From 66-474 sp040388785 (GTDB taxonomy: Bacteria > Pseudomonadota > Gammaproteobacteria > Xanthomonadales > Rhodanobacteraceae): 64,000 bases of DNA. Below the pieces are notes generated by a model that worked only from the letters and a program-made list of their open reading frames with translations, made no database searches and was not told where the DNA came from. The DNA is taken from the NCBI GenBank assembly GCA_040388785.1, contig JAZKBD010000005.1, forward strand, positions 1 to 64,000, in the 5' to 3' direction. A program made the position numbers and the translations under genes. This document shows positions 48,377-57,070 of the stretch, in pieces. Position 1 is the stretch's first letter, and each line of letters begins with the position of its first letter.

Positions 48377-51087
48377 TGCGTGATCGATGCGGCGTTCTGG
48401 TGTGCTTTCGACGCGCTGCACAGCACGATCTCTTCGTTGGTCTGTGCGAGTCCGCGTTTCACGCCCGGCACTTGGTCCATCTTCGGCTTGAAGTAGTTCT
48501 CCACGCGTTGTGCTTCGGCATCCGAGCAGCCGCCGCCTGCCGCGAGGCCCGGCAGGTAGCCGCCGGAGAACACGCCGGTGCGCGCGACGATCTTGTCGTA
48601 GTGCGCGGTGAACCAGTTCCACAGGCCGTCGCGCTGCGCCACGGTGTCGCGGCCGCCGCGCAGGATCATCGCCATCTCGCCGACCTTCACCTGCGGCGAC
48701 AACGCGAAGTCGCGCGCCACGTCGGCTTCGGCGCCCTGCGCGTGGCTGAGCGCGCCCAGCATCGCGTTGCGACGCACCGGATCGGTGGTCTTCGGAATCG
48801 CGGCGACAAGTTCATCGACCGCCGGCTTGCCCTGCTCTTCCACCGCCACCGACAGCGCGGTGCGCAGGAGATCGGGATTCGCCGCCATCAGATCCGGCAA
48901 GCCATCCTTGCCGGGCTTCAATGCGGCTTCGCCCTGCTTCAACAACGCCGCACGCACGGAAGGCACCTTGAACTCGAGACCCAGCGTGCCCGCGAGCGAG
49001 CTGCGCATCAACACGTCGTCGGCCGATTCACCGGCGCGGCGTTGGTAGCCGAGCGCTTCGAGGCGCGGCAGGTACGCTTTCGCCACCGCATCGCGCATGG
49101 CGGTTTTCTGTGCATCGATTTGCGCTTCGTGGTCGTAAATCCATTCGACAGTATCCAGCGGCGCCAGCGCAATCTGCCGCACTTTCGACGGAGCCAGTTC
49201 GCGCATGGCGGCCAGCACTTCGGAGGCATCCATGTCGCCGCGCTGGAACGCCGCATCGACGGAATCGGCAAACGCCAGTTGCTCGCCATCGCTGCGCTGC
49301 GCAATCACCTTGGTAAGCGCGGCGCGATCGGCCTTGGCCATTTCGTAGCGGTAGTAGCCGTCGCCGTTGGCATTCGGCATGTACCACGCCGGGCATTGGC
49401 CGCCGTCGATCTTCATGCTGGCCGTCCTGGTATCCAGCATCTGGCACTGCACGCCGTTCGGAAAACGCACGCACACGGGCACGCCCCACAGACGATTCGG
49501 ATCACCCGACGAACCCAGCGGCAGATAGCGGCTCTGCGTGAGTGCCAGCACTGCGGCGCCTTTCGGTTTGCAATCGAGTTTGGTGGCGACCAGCGGCACA
49601 CCATTCTGGTTCAAGAAACTCTTGAACGCCTTCTTGAAGGCATCGCCCTTGCCGGCTGCGGCCGCGATCGCATCCACCAGGTCATCCGCATTGGCATTAC
49701 CGAACGCGTGTGCCTTGATGTACGCCTGCATGCCCTTCTGGAAGACTTGCGGGCCGACGAAGTTTTCGAACATGCCGATGACGGCCGCGCCTTTCTGGTA
49801 GGTGATGCCGTCGAACGCGGTCTCGATGTCGCCGTTGCCGGTGATCGGCTGGCGGATCATGCGCGCGCTGATCAGGCTGTCCTCCTGCATCGCGCCCTGC
49901 CCGCCTTCGATGCGGTTGAGGTGCGCGTGCCAATCCGGATGGATTTCGCCCTCGACCTTCTGCTGCATCCAGGTCGCGAAGGCTTCGTTCAACCAGATGT
50001 CGTTCCACCACGCCAGCGTGACCGTGTCACCGGTCCACTGGTGCGCCATCTCGTGCGCTTCGACGTTGAAGGTGCTGCGCACGGCGCTCGGCGCTGAATC
50101 CTTGTCGAGCAGCAGCAGCCAGTCGCGATAGGTGATGAGGCCCGCGTTCTCCATCGCGCCGGCGGAGAAGTCCGGCAGCGCGGCGAGATCGAGCTTGCCG
50201 AACGGATAACCGAAGCCGTAATACGCCTCTTCGTGCTCGATGATGTCCGGCGCCATCGCCAGCGCGCGCTGCATCTTCGGGCCGTTGCCCTTGGCCGCGA
50301 TGCCACGCACCGGCACCGGCGTCGAACGCCACTGGTTCGGCGGAATGCTCGGGCCAGCCACGATGTCCCACGGACCCACCGCCCACGCATACAGATACGT
50401 CGGCAGCGGTTTGGTCTGCGCGAAGGTGATGGTTTTCCAGCCCGTGCCGGCCGGCTTGTCGCTGGTTTCCGCCGCGTTGGCGACCGCCTTGTCGGCATCG
50501 GGAATCGTGAGCGACAAGGTGAGCGGCGCCTTGAAACCGGGTTCGTCGAAACACGGGAACGCGAGGCGCGCACTGATCGGTTCCATCTGCGTCTGCAGAT
50601 AGGCATCGCCCGCGAACACCACCTTGTAGTAGCCCTGCAGCGTGGCGTTGTACGGCGTGCTGAAAGCGAACTTCAGCTCGATCTTCTGTGGCTGCAGCGT
50701 CGCGCCGAAATCGACGCGCGCGACACCCGCCTGCTCGGCGTCTTTCGTCACGGCGCCGTCGTACTTGCCGGTGTGCGCCTTGCCGTGCGCATCGGTGATG
50801 GTGACGCTGGAAACCTTGAGGTCCTTGCCGTGCAGCCAGAGGTAATTCGACGCCTTCTTCAAGTCGACGGCAATGCTGACGGTACCGCTGTAGTCCGCCT
50901 GCTTCGGATCGCTCTTGATCGCGAGATCGTAGGACTGCGGCACCGCCCAATCGGGGAGGCGTGTCATCGGCGGTGTTTGCGCCGCGTCCGCGACTGCATG
51001 CCTCGGCGCCGTGCGCGGCGGTTTCGCCAGCGCCACCCCCGCGCAGGCCAGCAGGCCCACCATCGCTGCCTTGTAGATCGTCCGCAT
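48373..51087 (-). CDS. Secreted M1-family aminopeptidase
   Basis: A 904-residue zinc aminopeptidase with a signal peptide ('LLACAGVALAKP'). Motifs: substrate-binding 'GAMENAG' (about residue 310), zinc 'HEMAHQWTGD' (about 345) and the downstream 'NEAFATWMQQ' ligand. The C-terminal half is the helical ERAP1-like domain. Because of the signal peptide it should act in the periplasm or outside, trimming peptides from the N-terminus. ATG 51087 follows GGAG at a slightly long spacing. It is divergent from a TonB receptor gene, and the two could act on the same peptide supply. Confidence 0.93.
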   Translation of the reverse strand: MRTIYKAAMVGLLACAGVALAKPPRTAPRHAVADAAQTPPMTRLPDWAVPQSYDLAIKSDPKQADYSGTVSIAVDLKKASNYLWLHGKDLKVSSVTITDAHGKAHTGKYDGAVTKDAEQAGVARVDFGATLQPQKIELKFAFSTPYNATLQGYYKVVFAGDAYLQTQMEPISARLAFPCFDEPGFKAPLTLSLTIPDADKAVANAAETSDKPAGTGWKTITFAQTKPLPTYLYAWAVGPWDIVAGPSIPPNQWRSTPVPVRGIAAKGNGPKMQRALAMAPDIIEHEEAYYGFGYPFGKLDLAALPDFSAGAMENAGLITYRDWLLLLDKDSAPSAVRSTFNVEAHEMAHQWTGDTVTLAWWNDIWLNEAFATWMQQKVEGEIHPDWHAHLNRIEGGQGAMQEDSLISARMIRQPITGNGDIETAFDGITYQKGAAVIGMFENFVGPQVFQKGMQAYIKAHAFGNANADDLVDAIAAAAGKGDAFKKAFKSFLNQNGVPLVATKLDCKPKGAAVLALTQSRYLPLGSSGDPNRLWGVPVCVRFPNGVQCQMLDTRTASMKIDGGQCPAWYMPNANGDGYYRYEMAKADRAALTKVIAQRSDGEQLAFADSVDAAFQRGDMDASEVLAAMRELAPSKVRQIALAPLDTVEWIYDHEAQIDAQKTAMRDAVAKAYLPRLEALGYQRRAGESADDVLMRSSLAGTLGLEFKVPSVRAALLKQGEAALKPGKDGLPDLMAANPDLLRTALSVAVEEQGKPAVDELVAAIPKTTDPVRRNAMLGALSHAQGAEADVARDFALSPQVKVGEMAMILRGGRDTVAQRDGLWNWFTAHYDKIVARTGVFSGGYLPGLAAGGGCSDAEAQRVENYFKPKMDQVPGVKRGLAQTNEEIVLCSASKAHQNAASITQ

Positions 51088-51222
51088 CACGTTGCACTCC
51101 TGTGCCGAAGGAATAACGCGGCAGTGCACCACGCCTGCGGGGCCATCGCAAGTGACGGAAGTCCCTGCGCCAGAACCCGCCGCGACGGACTCGCCATGAT
51201 CCAAACTGATATTCAAATAACA

Positions 51223-51251
51223 TTGACACGATTATGTGATTGCAGTAACAA
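51223..51251 (+). promoter_or_regulatory. Sigma-70-like promoter of the TonB receptor gene
   Basis: TTGACA at 51223-51228 is a perfect -35; a 17-base spacer leads to TAACAA(T) at 51246-51251. The region is locally AT-rich. The TonB receptor start (51295) follows with AGGAGGGG at 51281. Confidence 0.65.
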
Positions 51252-51294
51252 TCCGCCCAGCGGTTCGTCGCCAATGTTTCAGGAGGGGTGGTCC

Positions 51295-53550
51295 ATGAAC
51301 ACCAGGCGCAACGGGTTGTCGCTTCTTTCCGCCGCGATTGCCGCGGCGCTGCTTTCGGCACCGCTGGCGCATGCGCAGAATGCATCGCCGGATCTACAGA
51401 CGGCGAAGGCGTCACGCAATGGGACGGGCGTGACCACGCTGCCCACCATCATCGTCACCGCGAACAAGCGCGCGCAGGACATCCAGGACGTGCCGATGGC
51501 GGTCTCGGTGATGGATGGGTTCCAGCTCGAACGCATGAATGCGGCCAATTTCGGCGATTACCTGACCAAGATTCCCGGCGTGAACGTGATTTCGCAGGGC
51601 GAAGGCATGACCCAGATCGTGATGCGCGGCATCACCTCCGGATCGCGCCAACCCAACGCCAGCGTCGGCACCTACATCGACGACGCGCCATTCGGTTCCA
51701 GCACCGTGTACTCCGCCGGCGCCCTCCTCACGCCAGACATCGATCCGAGCGACCTGGAACGCGTCGAGGTGCTGCGCGGCCCACAGGGCACGCTTTATGG
51801 TTCCAACACGCTGGGCGGGCTGATCAAGTTCGTGACGCGGCCACCCGACACGACGGCCTCCTCGGGCCGCGCGCAAATCGATGGCAGCAGCCTCGACCAC
51901 GGCGGCGGCGGCTTTGGCGCACGCGTGATGTTGAACGCGCCGCTGGTGACCGACAAGCTCGCGATACGCGTGGATGGCTTCAAGCGCCACGATCCCGGTT
52001 ACATCGACGACATCGGCAAAGGCGTGAAGGACGCCAACGATGCCAAGGTCGACGGCGGCCGCGCGCAATTGCTGTGGACGCCGAACGATCGCGTGTCGCT
52101 GCGCGTGTCCGCGTTGTTCCAGAACTTGAACGGCGACGACCTCGCCAATGGCGGCGTCGATGTCGATCCGCACACGTTGCAACCGCTCTACGGGCCGTAC
52201 ACGTCCAAACATTCGCCGGGCACCGGCCAGTTCGATCTCGGCTACCGGATGTACGACGCCACGCTCACGGCCGACCTCGGCTGGGCCACGCTGGTCGCGA
52301 CCAGCAGCTACAACCATCTCGATCTCGACCAGACCTTCGACCTGACCGACGCCTACGGTCCGATTCTGGGCCCGCTGTTCGGATTACCGAACCCCGGTTT
52401 CTCGGAACACACGCCGATCACGCAGAACAAATTCACGCAGGAAGTCCGGTTGCAGTCACCCGCGACCCAGCAACTGGAATGGCGCGTCGGCCTTTTCTAT
52501 ACCAACGAACGCAGCCGCTACGGCGAAACCGTGTTGAGCTTCGACTCGATCACCGGCGCGCCGATTCCACTACCGACGCTGGCCGATCTCAACCTCGGTC
52601 CCGCGACGTTCACCGAGTGGGCCGGCTACGGCGACATCACCTGGCACTTCACGCCGCGCTTCGACGTGCTGGTGGGTGTGCGCCAGACCCACGACAAGAC
52701 GCAGTACACGCAGACCGGCGACGGCCTGCTCGTCGGCCCATCGAGCTTCACCACCACCGGCACCGATTCGCCCACCACTTATCTGGTCAGCCCTTCGTTC
52801 AAGCTCAACGACGACATGATGTTGTATGCGCGCGTTGCGTCCGGTTTTCGCCCCGGCGGCCCCAATGTCGGCGTACCGCCCGGTCTTGGCGCGCCGGTCA
52901 CGTTCGGCCCGGACAGGCTGGTGAATTACGAAGTGGGCCTGAAAACGACGCTGTTGGAGCACACGATGACGTTCGACGTGGACGCGTTCTACATCGACTG
53001 GAGCCACATCCAGCTCGAATCGAACATCGCCGGCATCGGCTTCCTCAGCAACGGCGGCAAGGCCAAGAGCCAGGGCCTCGAGGCCGCGCTGGAATACCGT
53101 CCAGTCGCGGGGCTGACCCTGACCGCAAACGCATCGTGGACCGATGCCAAGCTGACCCAGGACACGCCAGCCGGACTGGTCGGATTCAAGGGTGATCGCC
53201 TGCCCTACGTGCCGCGCTGGAACGCGAACGTCGGAGCCGAATACAACTTCCCGATTGCGAACGGCTGGTCGGGCTACGTCGGCGCCAATTACGGTTACGT
53301 CGGTTCGCGCATCACCGATTTCCAGTCGGCGCCGGACGCACGCTATAACCTGCCGTCGTATCGCGTGCTGGATCTGCACGCAGGGGTGAACGTCGGCAAA
53401 TGGAGTTTCGGCGCGTTCGTCAAGAACGCCACCGACAGCCGTGGCATCACCGTGCTGTCGTTCGAAACCACCGATCCGACCGCGGCACCCTTCTCGGCCA
53501 CCTACGTCCAGCCGCGCCTGATCGGCGTGACCGCGAGCGTGGATTTCTAG
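51295..53550 (+). CDS. TonB-dependent outer-membrane receptor
   Basis: A 751-residue receptor: signal peptide ('SAPLAHAQNA'), TonB box 'TLPTIIVTANKRAQ', plug with 'VPMAVSVMDGFQLERMNA', 'DYLTKIPGVNVISQGEG', 'QIVMRGITSG' and 'VEVLRGPQGTLYGSNTLGGL', and a barrel ending 'YVQPRLIGVTASVDF', with the typical C-terminal Phe. This belongs to the large group often linked to uptake of carbohydrates or other organic ligands. AGGAGGGG precedes ATG 51295. It heads a plus-strand run with serine hydrolases, a permease, an epimerase and an RpiR regulator, so peptide or amino-sugar import is plausible but unproven. Confidence 0.93.
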   Translation: MNTRRNGLSLLSAAIAAALLSAPLAHAQNASPDLQTAKASRNGTGVTTLPTIIVTANKRAQDIQDVPMAVSVMDGFQLERMNAANFGDYLTKIPGVNVISQGEGMTQIVMRGITSGSRQPNASVGTYIDDAPFGSSTVYSAGALLTPDIDPSDLERVEVLRGPQGTLYGSNTLGGLIKFVTRPPDTTASSGRAQIDGSSLDHGGGGFGARVMLNAPLVTDKLAIRVDGFKRHDPGYIDDIGKGVKDANDAKVDGGRAQLLWTPNDRVSLRVSALFQNLNGDDLANGGVDVDPHTLQPLYGPYTSKHSPGTGQFDLGYRMYDATLTADLGWATLVATSSYNHLDLDQTFDLTDAYGPILGPLFGLPNPGFSEHTPITQNKFTQEVRLQSPATQQLEWRVGLFYTNERSRYGETVLSFDSITGAPIPLPTLADLNLGPATFTEWAGYGDITWHFTPRFDVLVGVRQTHDKTQYTQTGDGLLVGPSSFTTTGTDSPTTYLVSPSFKLNDDMMLYARVASGFRPGGPNVGVPPGLGAPVTFGPDRLVNYEVGLKTTLLEHTMTFDVDAFYIDWSHIQLESNIAGIGFLSNGGKAKSQGLEAALEYRPVAGLTLTANASWTDAKLTQDTPAGLVGFKGDRLPYVPRWNANVGAEYNFPIANGWSGYVGANYGYVGSRITDFQSAPDARYNLPSYRVLDLHAGVNVGKWSFGAFVKNATDSRGITVLSFETTDPTAAPFSATYVQPRLIGVTASVDF

Positions 53551-53643
53551 GGCTTCGTCGTGACCTGAAATCGAATTGTTTTCCGTGCGATCGGCCCTCC
53601 ACGATCGTTAAGCTGTAACTGAAACTCCATCCGCCGGAGAAGC

Positions 53644-55683
53644 ATGATGATCCTTCGCACGTCCATCGCCACGCTGCTGCTGGCCGCCGGTCTATGCACC
53701 CCGTGCCTTGCACAAGTTCCTTCCGCCATCGCCACCCATCCGGCGCCGGCCACGTCGACGGCGCAGCCCGCGACAGCGGCGCCACCAGCGGAAACGTCCG
53801 GTTCGACGACAAACGGTACGACGCCCGCCCTCGACGCAGCGGATCTGCGCTCATTCTTCGACGGGCTGGTGCCGTACATGCTGAAGCGCAACGACATTGC
53901 CGGCGCCGTGCTTGTCGTGGTGAAGGACAGCAAGCCGATCTTCGCGCAGGGGTACGGCTACGCCGATGTCGCCAAGCGCACGCCGGTGATTCCTGACCAG
54001 ACGCTGTTCCGGATCGGCTCGGTCTCCAAGCTGTTCACGTGGACGGCGGTGATGCAGCTCGTCGCGGCCGGCAAGATCGATCTCGATGCCGACGTCAACA
54101 AATATCTCGACTTCAAGATTCCGGAGAAATTCGGCAAGCCGATCACGATGCGCGACCTGATGACGATGACGCCCGGATTCGCCGAGGTGATCCGCGATCT
54201 GATCTTCGCCTCGCCGCGCAAGCCGTACCCGCTGCGCCAATACCTGGTCGAGCGGATGCCGCCGCGCATTTTCCCGCCGGGCAAGGTCGTCGCGTATTCG
54301 AACTACGGCGCCACACTGGCCGGCTACATCGTGCAGCGCGTGTCGGGCGAACCGTTCGACCAGTATGTCGAGGCGCACATCCTGAAGCCGTTGGCGATGT
54401 CGCATTCGACGTTCGTGCAACCGCTGCCGTCCGCGCTGGCTGGTGATTTCGCCACCGGCTACATCACCGCCACCGACAAGGACACCGTGCCGTTCGAGGT
54501 GATCGAGGCGTATCCCGCCGGCTCGTTCACGTCCAGCGCGACCGACATGGCGAAGTTCATGATCATGCAACTGCAGGGTGGCCGGTTCGACGGCAATACC
54601 ATCCTGCCTGCCGCGACCGTGCAACTGATGCACAGCCCGCATTACAACGCGGCGCCGGACATGAACGGTTACGACTTCGGTTTCTATCGCGAGAACCGCA
54701 ACGGCCTGAGCATCATCGGCCACGGCGGCGACACCCTCGCCTTCCATTCCGACCTGCACCTGCTGCTCGACAAGGACATCGGCGTGTTCATGTCGTTCAA
54801 CAGCGCGGGCAAGGTGCCGAATGGCACCGCCGAAGGCGTGCGCACCGAACTGTTCCGCGCCTTCCTGGACCGCTACTTCCCCTACACATCGCCGGCGCAG
54901 CCGACCGTGGCGTCGGCGAAGACCGACGCGGCCCGTGTCGCGGGCTGGTATTGGGCGAGCCGCCGCGAGGACAGCGCGCTGCGGTTGATCTTCAGCCTGG
55001 GCCAGGCGCAAGTCGCTGCGCTGCCGAACGGCGAGATTACCGTCAGCATGCTGAAGGATCCTTCGGGCGCCGTGAAACACTGGCGCGAGATCGGCCCGCT
55101 GCTATACCAAGAAGTGAACGGGCAATCGAAGCTGCGCTTCGTCACCAATCAGGATGGCTCGATCAAGTGGTGGACCACCGATGATTTCCCGCCGGTGGAA
55201 GTGTTCCAGCCGGTGCACGGCCTGCAGCAACACGGCTGGTTCGTGTTGCTCACCGAAATCGCGATCGCGGTGTTCGTGCTGACCGTGCTGGTCTGGATCG
55301 GCGGCGCGATTGCGCGGCAGCGCTTCGGACGCAGGCCGCTGATGGCGACGACCGATCGATTCGCACTGAACCTTGCGTCGCGGATCGGCGTGTGCCTGAT
55401 GCTGGCACTCCTGATCGGCTGGCTGCTGTTGCTGACGGCGTTCTCGAAGCCGATGGCGCTGATGTACAGCGACTTCACGAACTGGCTGGTGGTGCTGTAC
55501 GTGCTGGGCGTGCTGGCGATCCTCGGCGGCATCGCGATCCTGATCGAAGCGATTTCGCGGATCGTGCGCGGACCGGGCGGCTGGCTGGTGCGCGCCAGCG
55601 AATTTGTGCTCGGGCTGTGCGCGCTGTACGGGATCTGGGCGATCGTCGCCTACGGCCTGGTCAACTTCAACACCCAGTTTTGA
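53644..55683 (+). CDS. Beta-lactamase-fold (S12) serine hydrolase with C-terminal membrane domain, copy 1
   Basis: A 679-residue protein: signal peptide ('GLCTPCLAQ'), Pro/Ala/Thr linker, class-C-type hydrolase domain with SxxK in 'RIGSVSKLFTW', YxN in 'VAYSNYGATLAGY' and 'GHGGDT' in place of KTG, then a lipocalin-like segment and four C-terminal transmembrane helices. The His-Gly-Gly third motif is common in D-aminopeptidase/esterase-type S12 enzymes. The catalytic part is in the periplasm. ATG 53644 follows GGAG. It is clearly paralogous to the gene at 57067, with the permease gene between them. The substrate could be D-amino-acid peptides; this is inference. Confidence 0.88.
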   Translation: MMILRTSIATLLLAAGLCTPCLAQVPSAIATHPAPATSTAQPATAAPPAETSGSTTNGTTPALDAADLRSFFDGLVPYMLKRNDIAGAVLVVVKDSKPIFAQGYGYADVAKRTPVIPDQTLFRIGSVSKLFTWTAVMQLVAAGKIDLDADVNKYLDFKIPEKFGKPITMRDLMTMTPGFAEVIRDLIFASPRKPYPLRQYLVERMPPRIFPPGKVVAYSNYGATLAGYIVQRVSGEPFDQYVEAHILKPLAMSHSTFVQPLPSALAGDFATGYITATDKDTVPFEVIEAYPAGSFTSSATDMAKFMIMQLQGGRFDGNTILPAATVQLMHSPHYNAAPDMNGYDFGFYRENRNGLSIIGHGGDTLAFHSDLHLLLDKDIGVFMSFNSAGKVPNGTAEGVRTELFRAFLDRYFPYTSPAQPTVASAKTDAARVAGWYWASRREDSALRLIFSLGQAQVAALPNGEITVSMLKDPSGAVKHWREIGPLLYQEVNGQSKLRFVTNQDGSIKWWTTDDFPPVEVFQPVHGLQQHGWFVLLTEIAIAVFVLTVLVWIGGAIARQRFGRRPLMATTDRFALNLASRIGVCLMLALLIGWLLLLTAFSKPMALMYSDFTNWLVVLYVLGVLAILGGIAILIEAISRIVRGPGGWLVRASEFVLGLCALYGIWAIVAYGLVNFNTQF

Positions 55684-55699
55684 CCGGCGGCCCTGACCG

Positions 55700-57070
55700 A
55701 TGTCCGTGCCCGCGAACGGAAACGCCAGCGCCGAACTCGACGCGGCCGGCTACACCCAGCAGCTCGATCGCCGGCTGAAACTGCGGCACCTGCTGGTGTA
55801 CGGCATGGTGTTCATCGTGCCGATCGCGCCGGTCGCGGTGTACGGATTCGTCGCGCACGCCAGCCAGGGCATGGTGCCGCTGGTGTACCTGGTCGGCATG
55901 GTCGCGATGTTCTTCACCGCGATGAGCTACAAGCAGTTGAGCGCGGAGTTCCCGTTCGCGGGCTCGGTGTACGCGTACGTGCGGCGCGGCATGAATCCAT
56001 TCCTCGGATTCATCGCGGGCTGGATGATCCTCGCCGATTACCTGCTGGTGCCGGCGGTGATCTACATCTTCGTGTCGAACTGGATCGGCGGACTCGTGCC
56101 GGGCGTGCCGCACTGGGTGTGGATCGTCGGGCTGCTGTCGATCAACACCGCGATCAACGTGCTGGGTGTCCGCCTGCAGTCGCGCGCACATTTCGTGCTG
56201 CTGGCGCTCGAACTGGTCGCGCTGGCGGTGTTCGTGGTGCTGGCGATTCGCTTCGTGTTCGTGCTCGGCCACGGCACCGGCGGTTTTTCCTGGGCGCCGC
56301 TGTACCAGCCCGGTCGTTTGAGTCTGGGTTTCATCGCCACGGCCACCACCATTGCGGCATTGAGCTTCCTGGGCTTCGACGCGATCAGCACGCTGGCGGA
56401 AGAGTCACGTGAACCGCGGCGCGACATCGGCACCGCGACCGTGCTGACGCTGGTGGTGCTCGGCACGCTGTTCGTGCTGCAGACCTGGCTCGCTGCGCTG
56501 GCGCATCCGGACTACGCGAACCTCGACGACAACCTCGGCTTCTTCCAGATCGCGCGCGACGTCGGCGGCACCGCGCTGTTCGTGCTGTTCATCGTGGTGA
56601 AGGCCTTGGCGACCGGCGTGGCCAGCGCGCTGGCGGCGCAATCGGCGATTTCGCGCATCCTGTTCGCGATGGGGCGCGACCGCGCCCTGCCCTTCGGCGG
56701 ATTTCTCGCCAAGGTCGACGCACGTTTCAAGACACCCACCAACGCGATCCTGTTCGTCGCCGTGCTGTCGCTGGTGCTCGCGCTGGGCGTGCCGATCGTG
56801 GTGCTGTTGCACCTCGTGAATTTCGGCGCGCTGACTTCGTTCCTGCTGCTCAACCTGTCGGTGCCCGCCTATTTCTGGTGGCATCGCGGCGAACGCACGC
56901 GTCCGCTGCGCCACCTGGTGCTGCCGATTTGCGGCCTGGTCGTGGTCGGCTTCATCTTCACCGGCTTCGATCGCATGACATTCCTGTTCGGCGGCGCATG
57001 GCTCGTGGTCGGACTTCTGATGGCGATCCTCAGGCGCAAAAGTTCGCTTCCGCTCGGAGTTTCGCCATGA
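55700..57070 (+). CDS. APC-family amino acid permease
   Basis: A 456-residue inner-membrane transporter with about 12 helices. Amino acid-polyamine-organocation family features include 'YKQLSAEFPFAGSVYAYV', 'GWMILADYLLVPAVIYI' and 'ALSFLGFDAISTLAEESREP' (a classic consensus). It begins 16 bases after serine hydrolase copy 1, and its stop overlaps the start of copy 2 (ATGA), so the three are one operon. It would import amino acids, putrescine or short products released in the periplasm. Specificity cannot be read from sequence. Confidence 0.92.
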   Translation: MSVPANGNASAELDAAGYTQQLDRRLKLRHLLVYGMVFIVPIAPVAVYGFVAHASQGMVPLVYLVGMVAMFFTAMSYKQLSAEFPFAGSVYAYVRRGMNPFLGFIAGWMILADYLLVPAVIYIFVSNWIGGLVPGVPHWVWIVGLLSINTAINVLGVRLQSRAHFVLLALELVALAVFVVLAIRFVFVLGHGTGGFSWAPLYQPGRLSLGFIATATTIAALSFLGFDAISTLAEESREPRRDIGTATVLTLVVLGTLFVLQTWLAALAHPDYANLDDNLGFFQIARDVGGTALFVLFIVVKALATGVASALAAQSAISRILFAMGRDRALPFGGFLAKVDARFKTPTNAILFVAVLSLVLALGVPIVVLLHLVNFGALTSFLLLNLSVPAYFWWHRGERTRPLRHLVLPICGLVVVGFIFTGFDRMTFLFGGAWLVVGLLMAILRRKSSLPLGVSP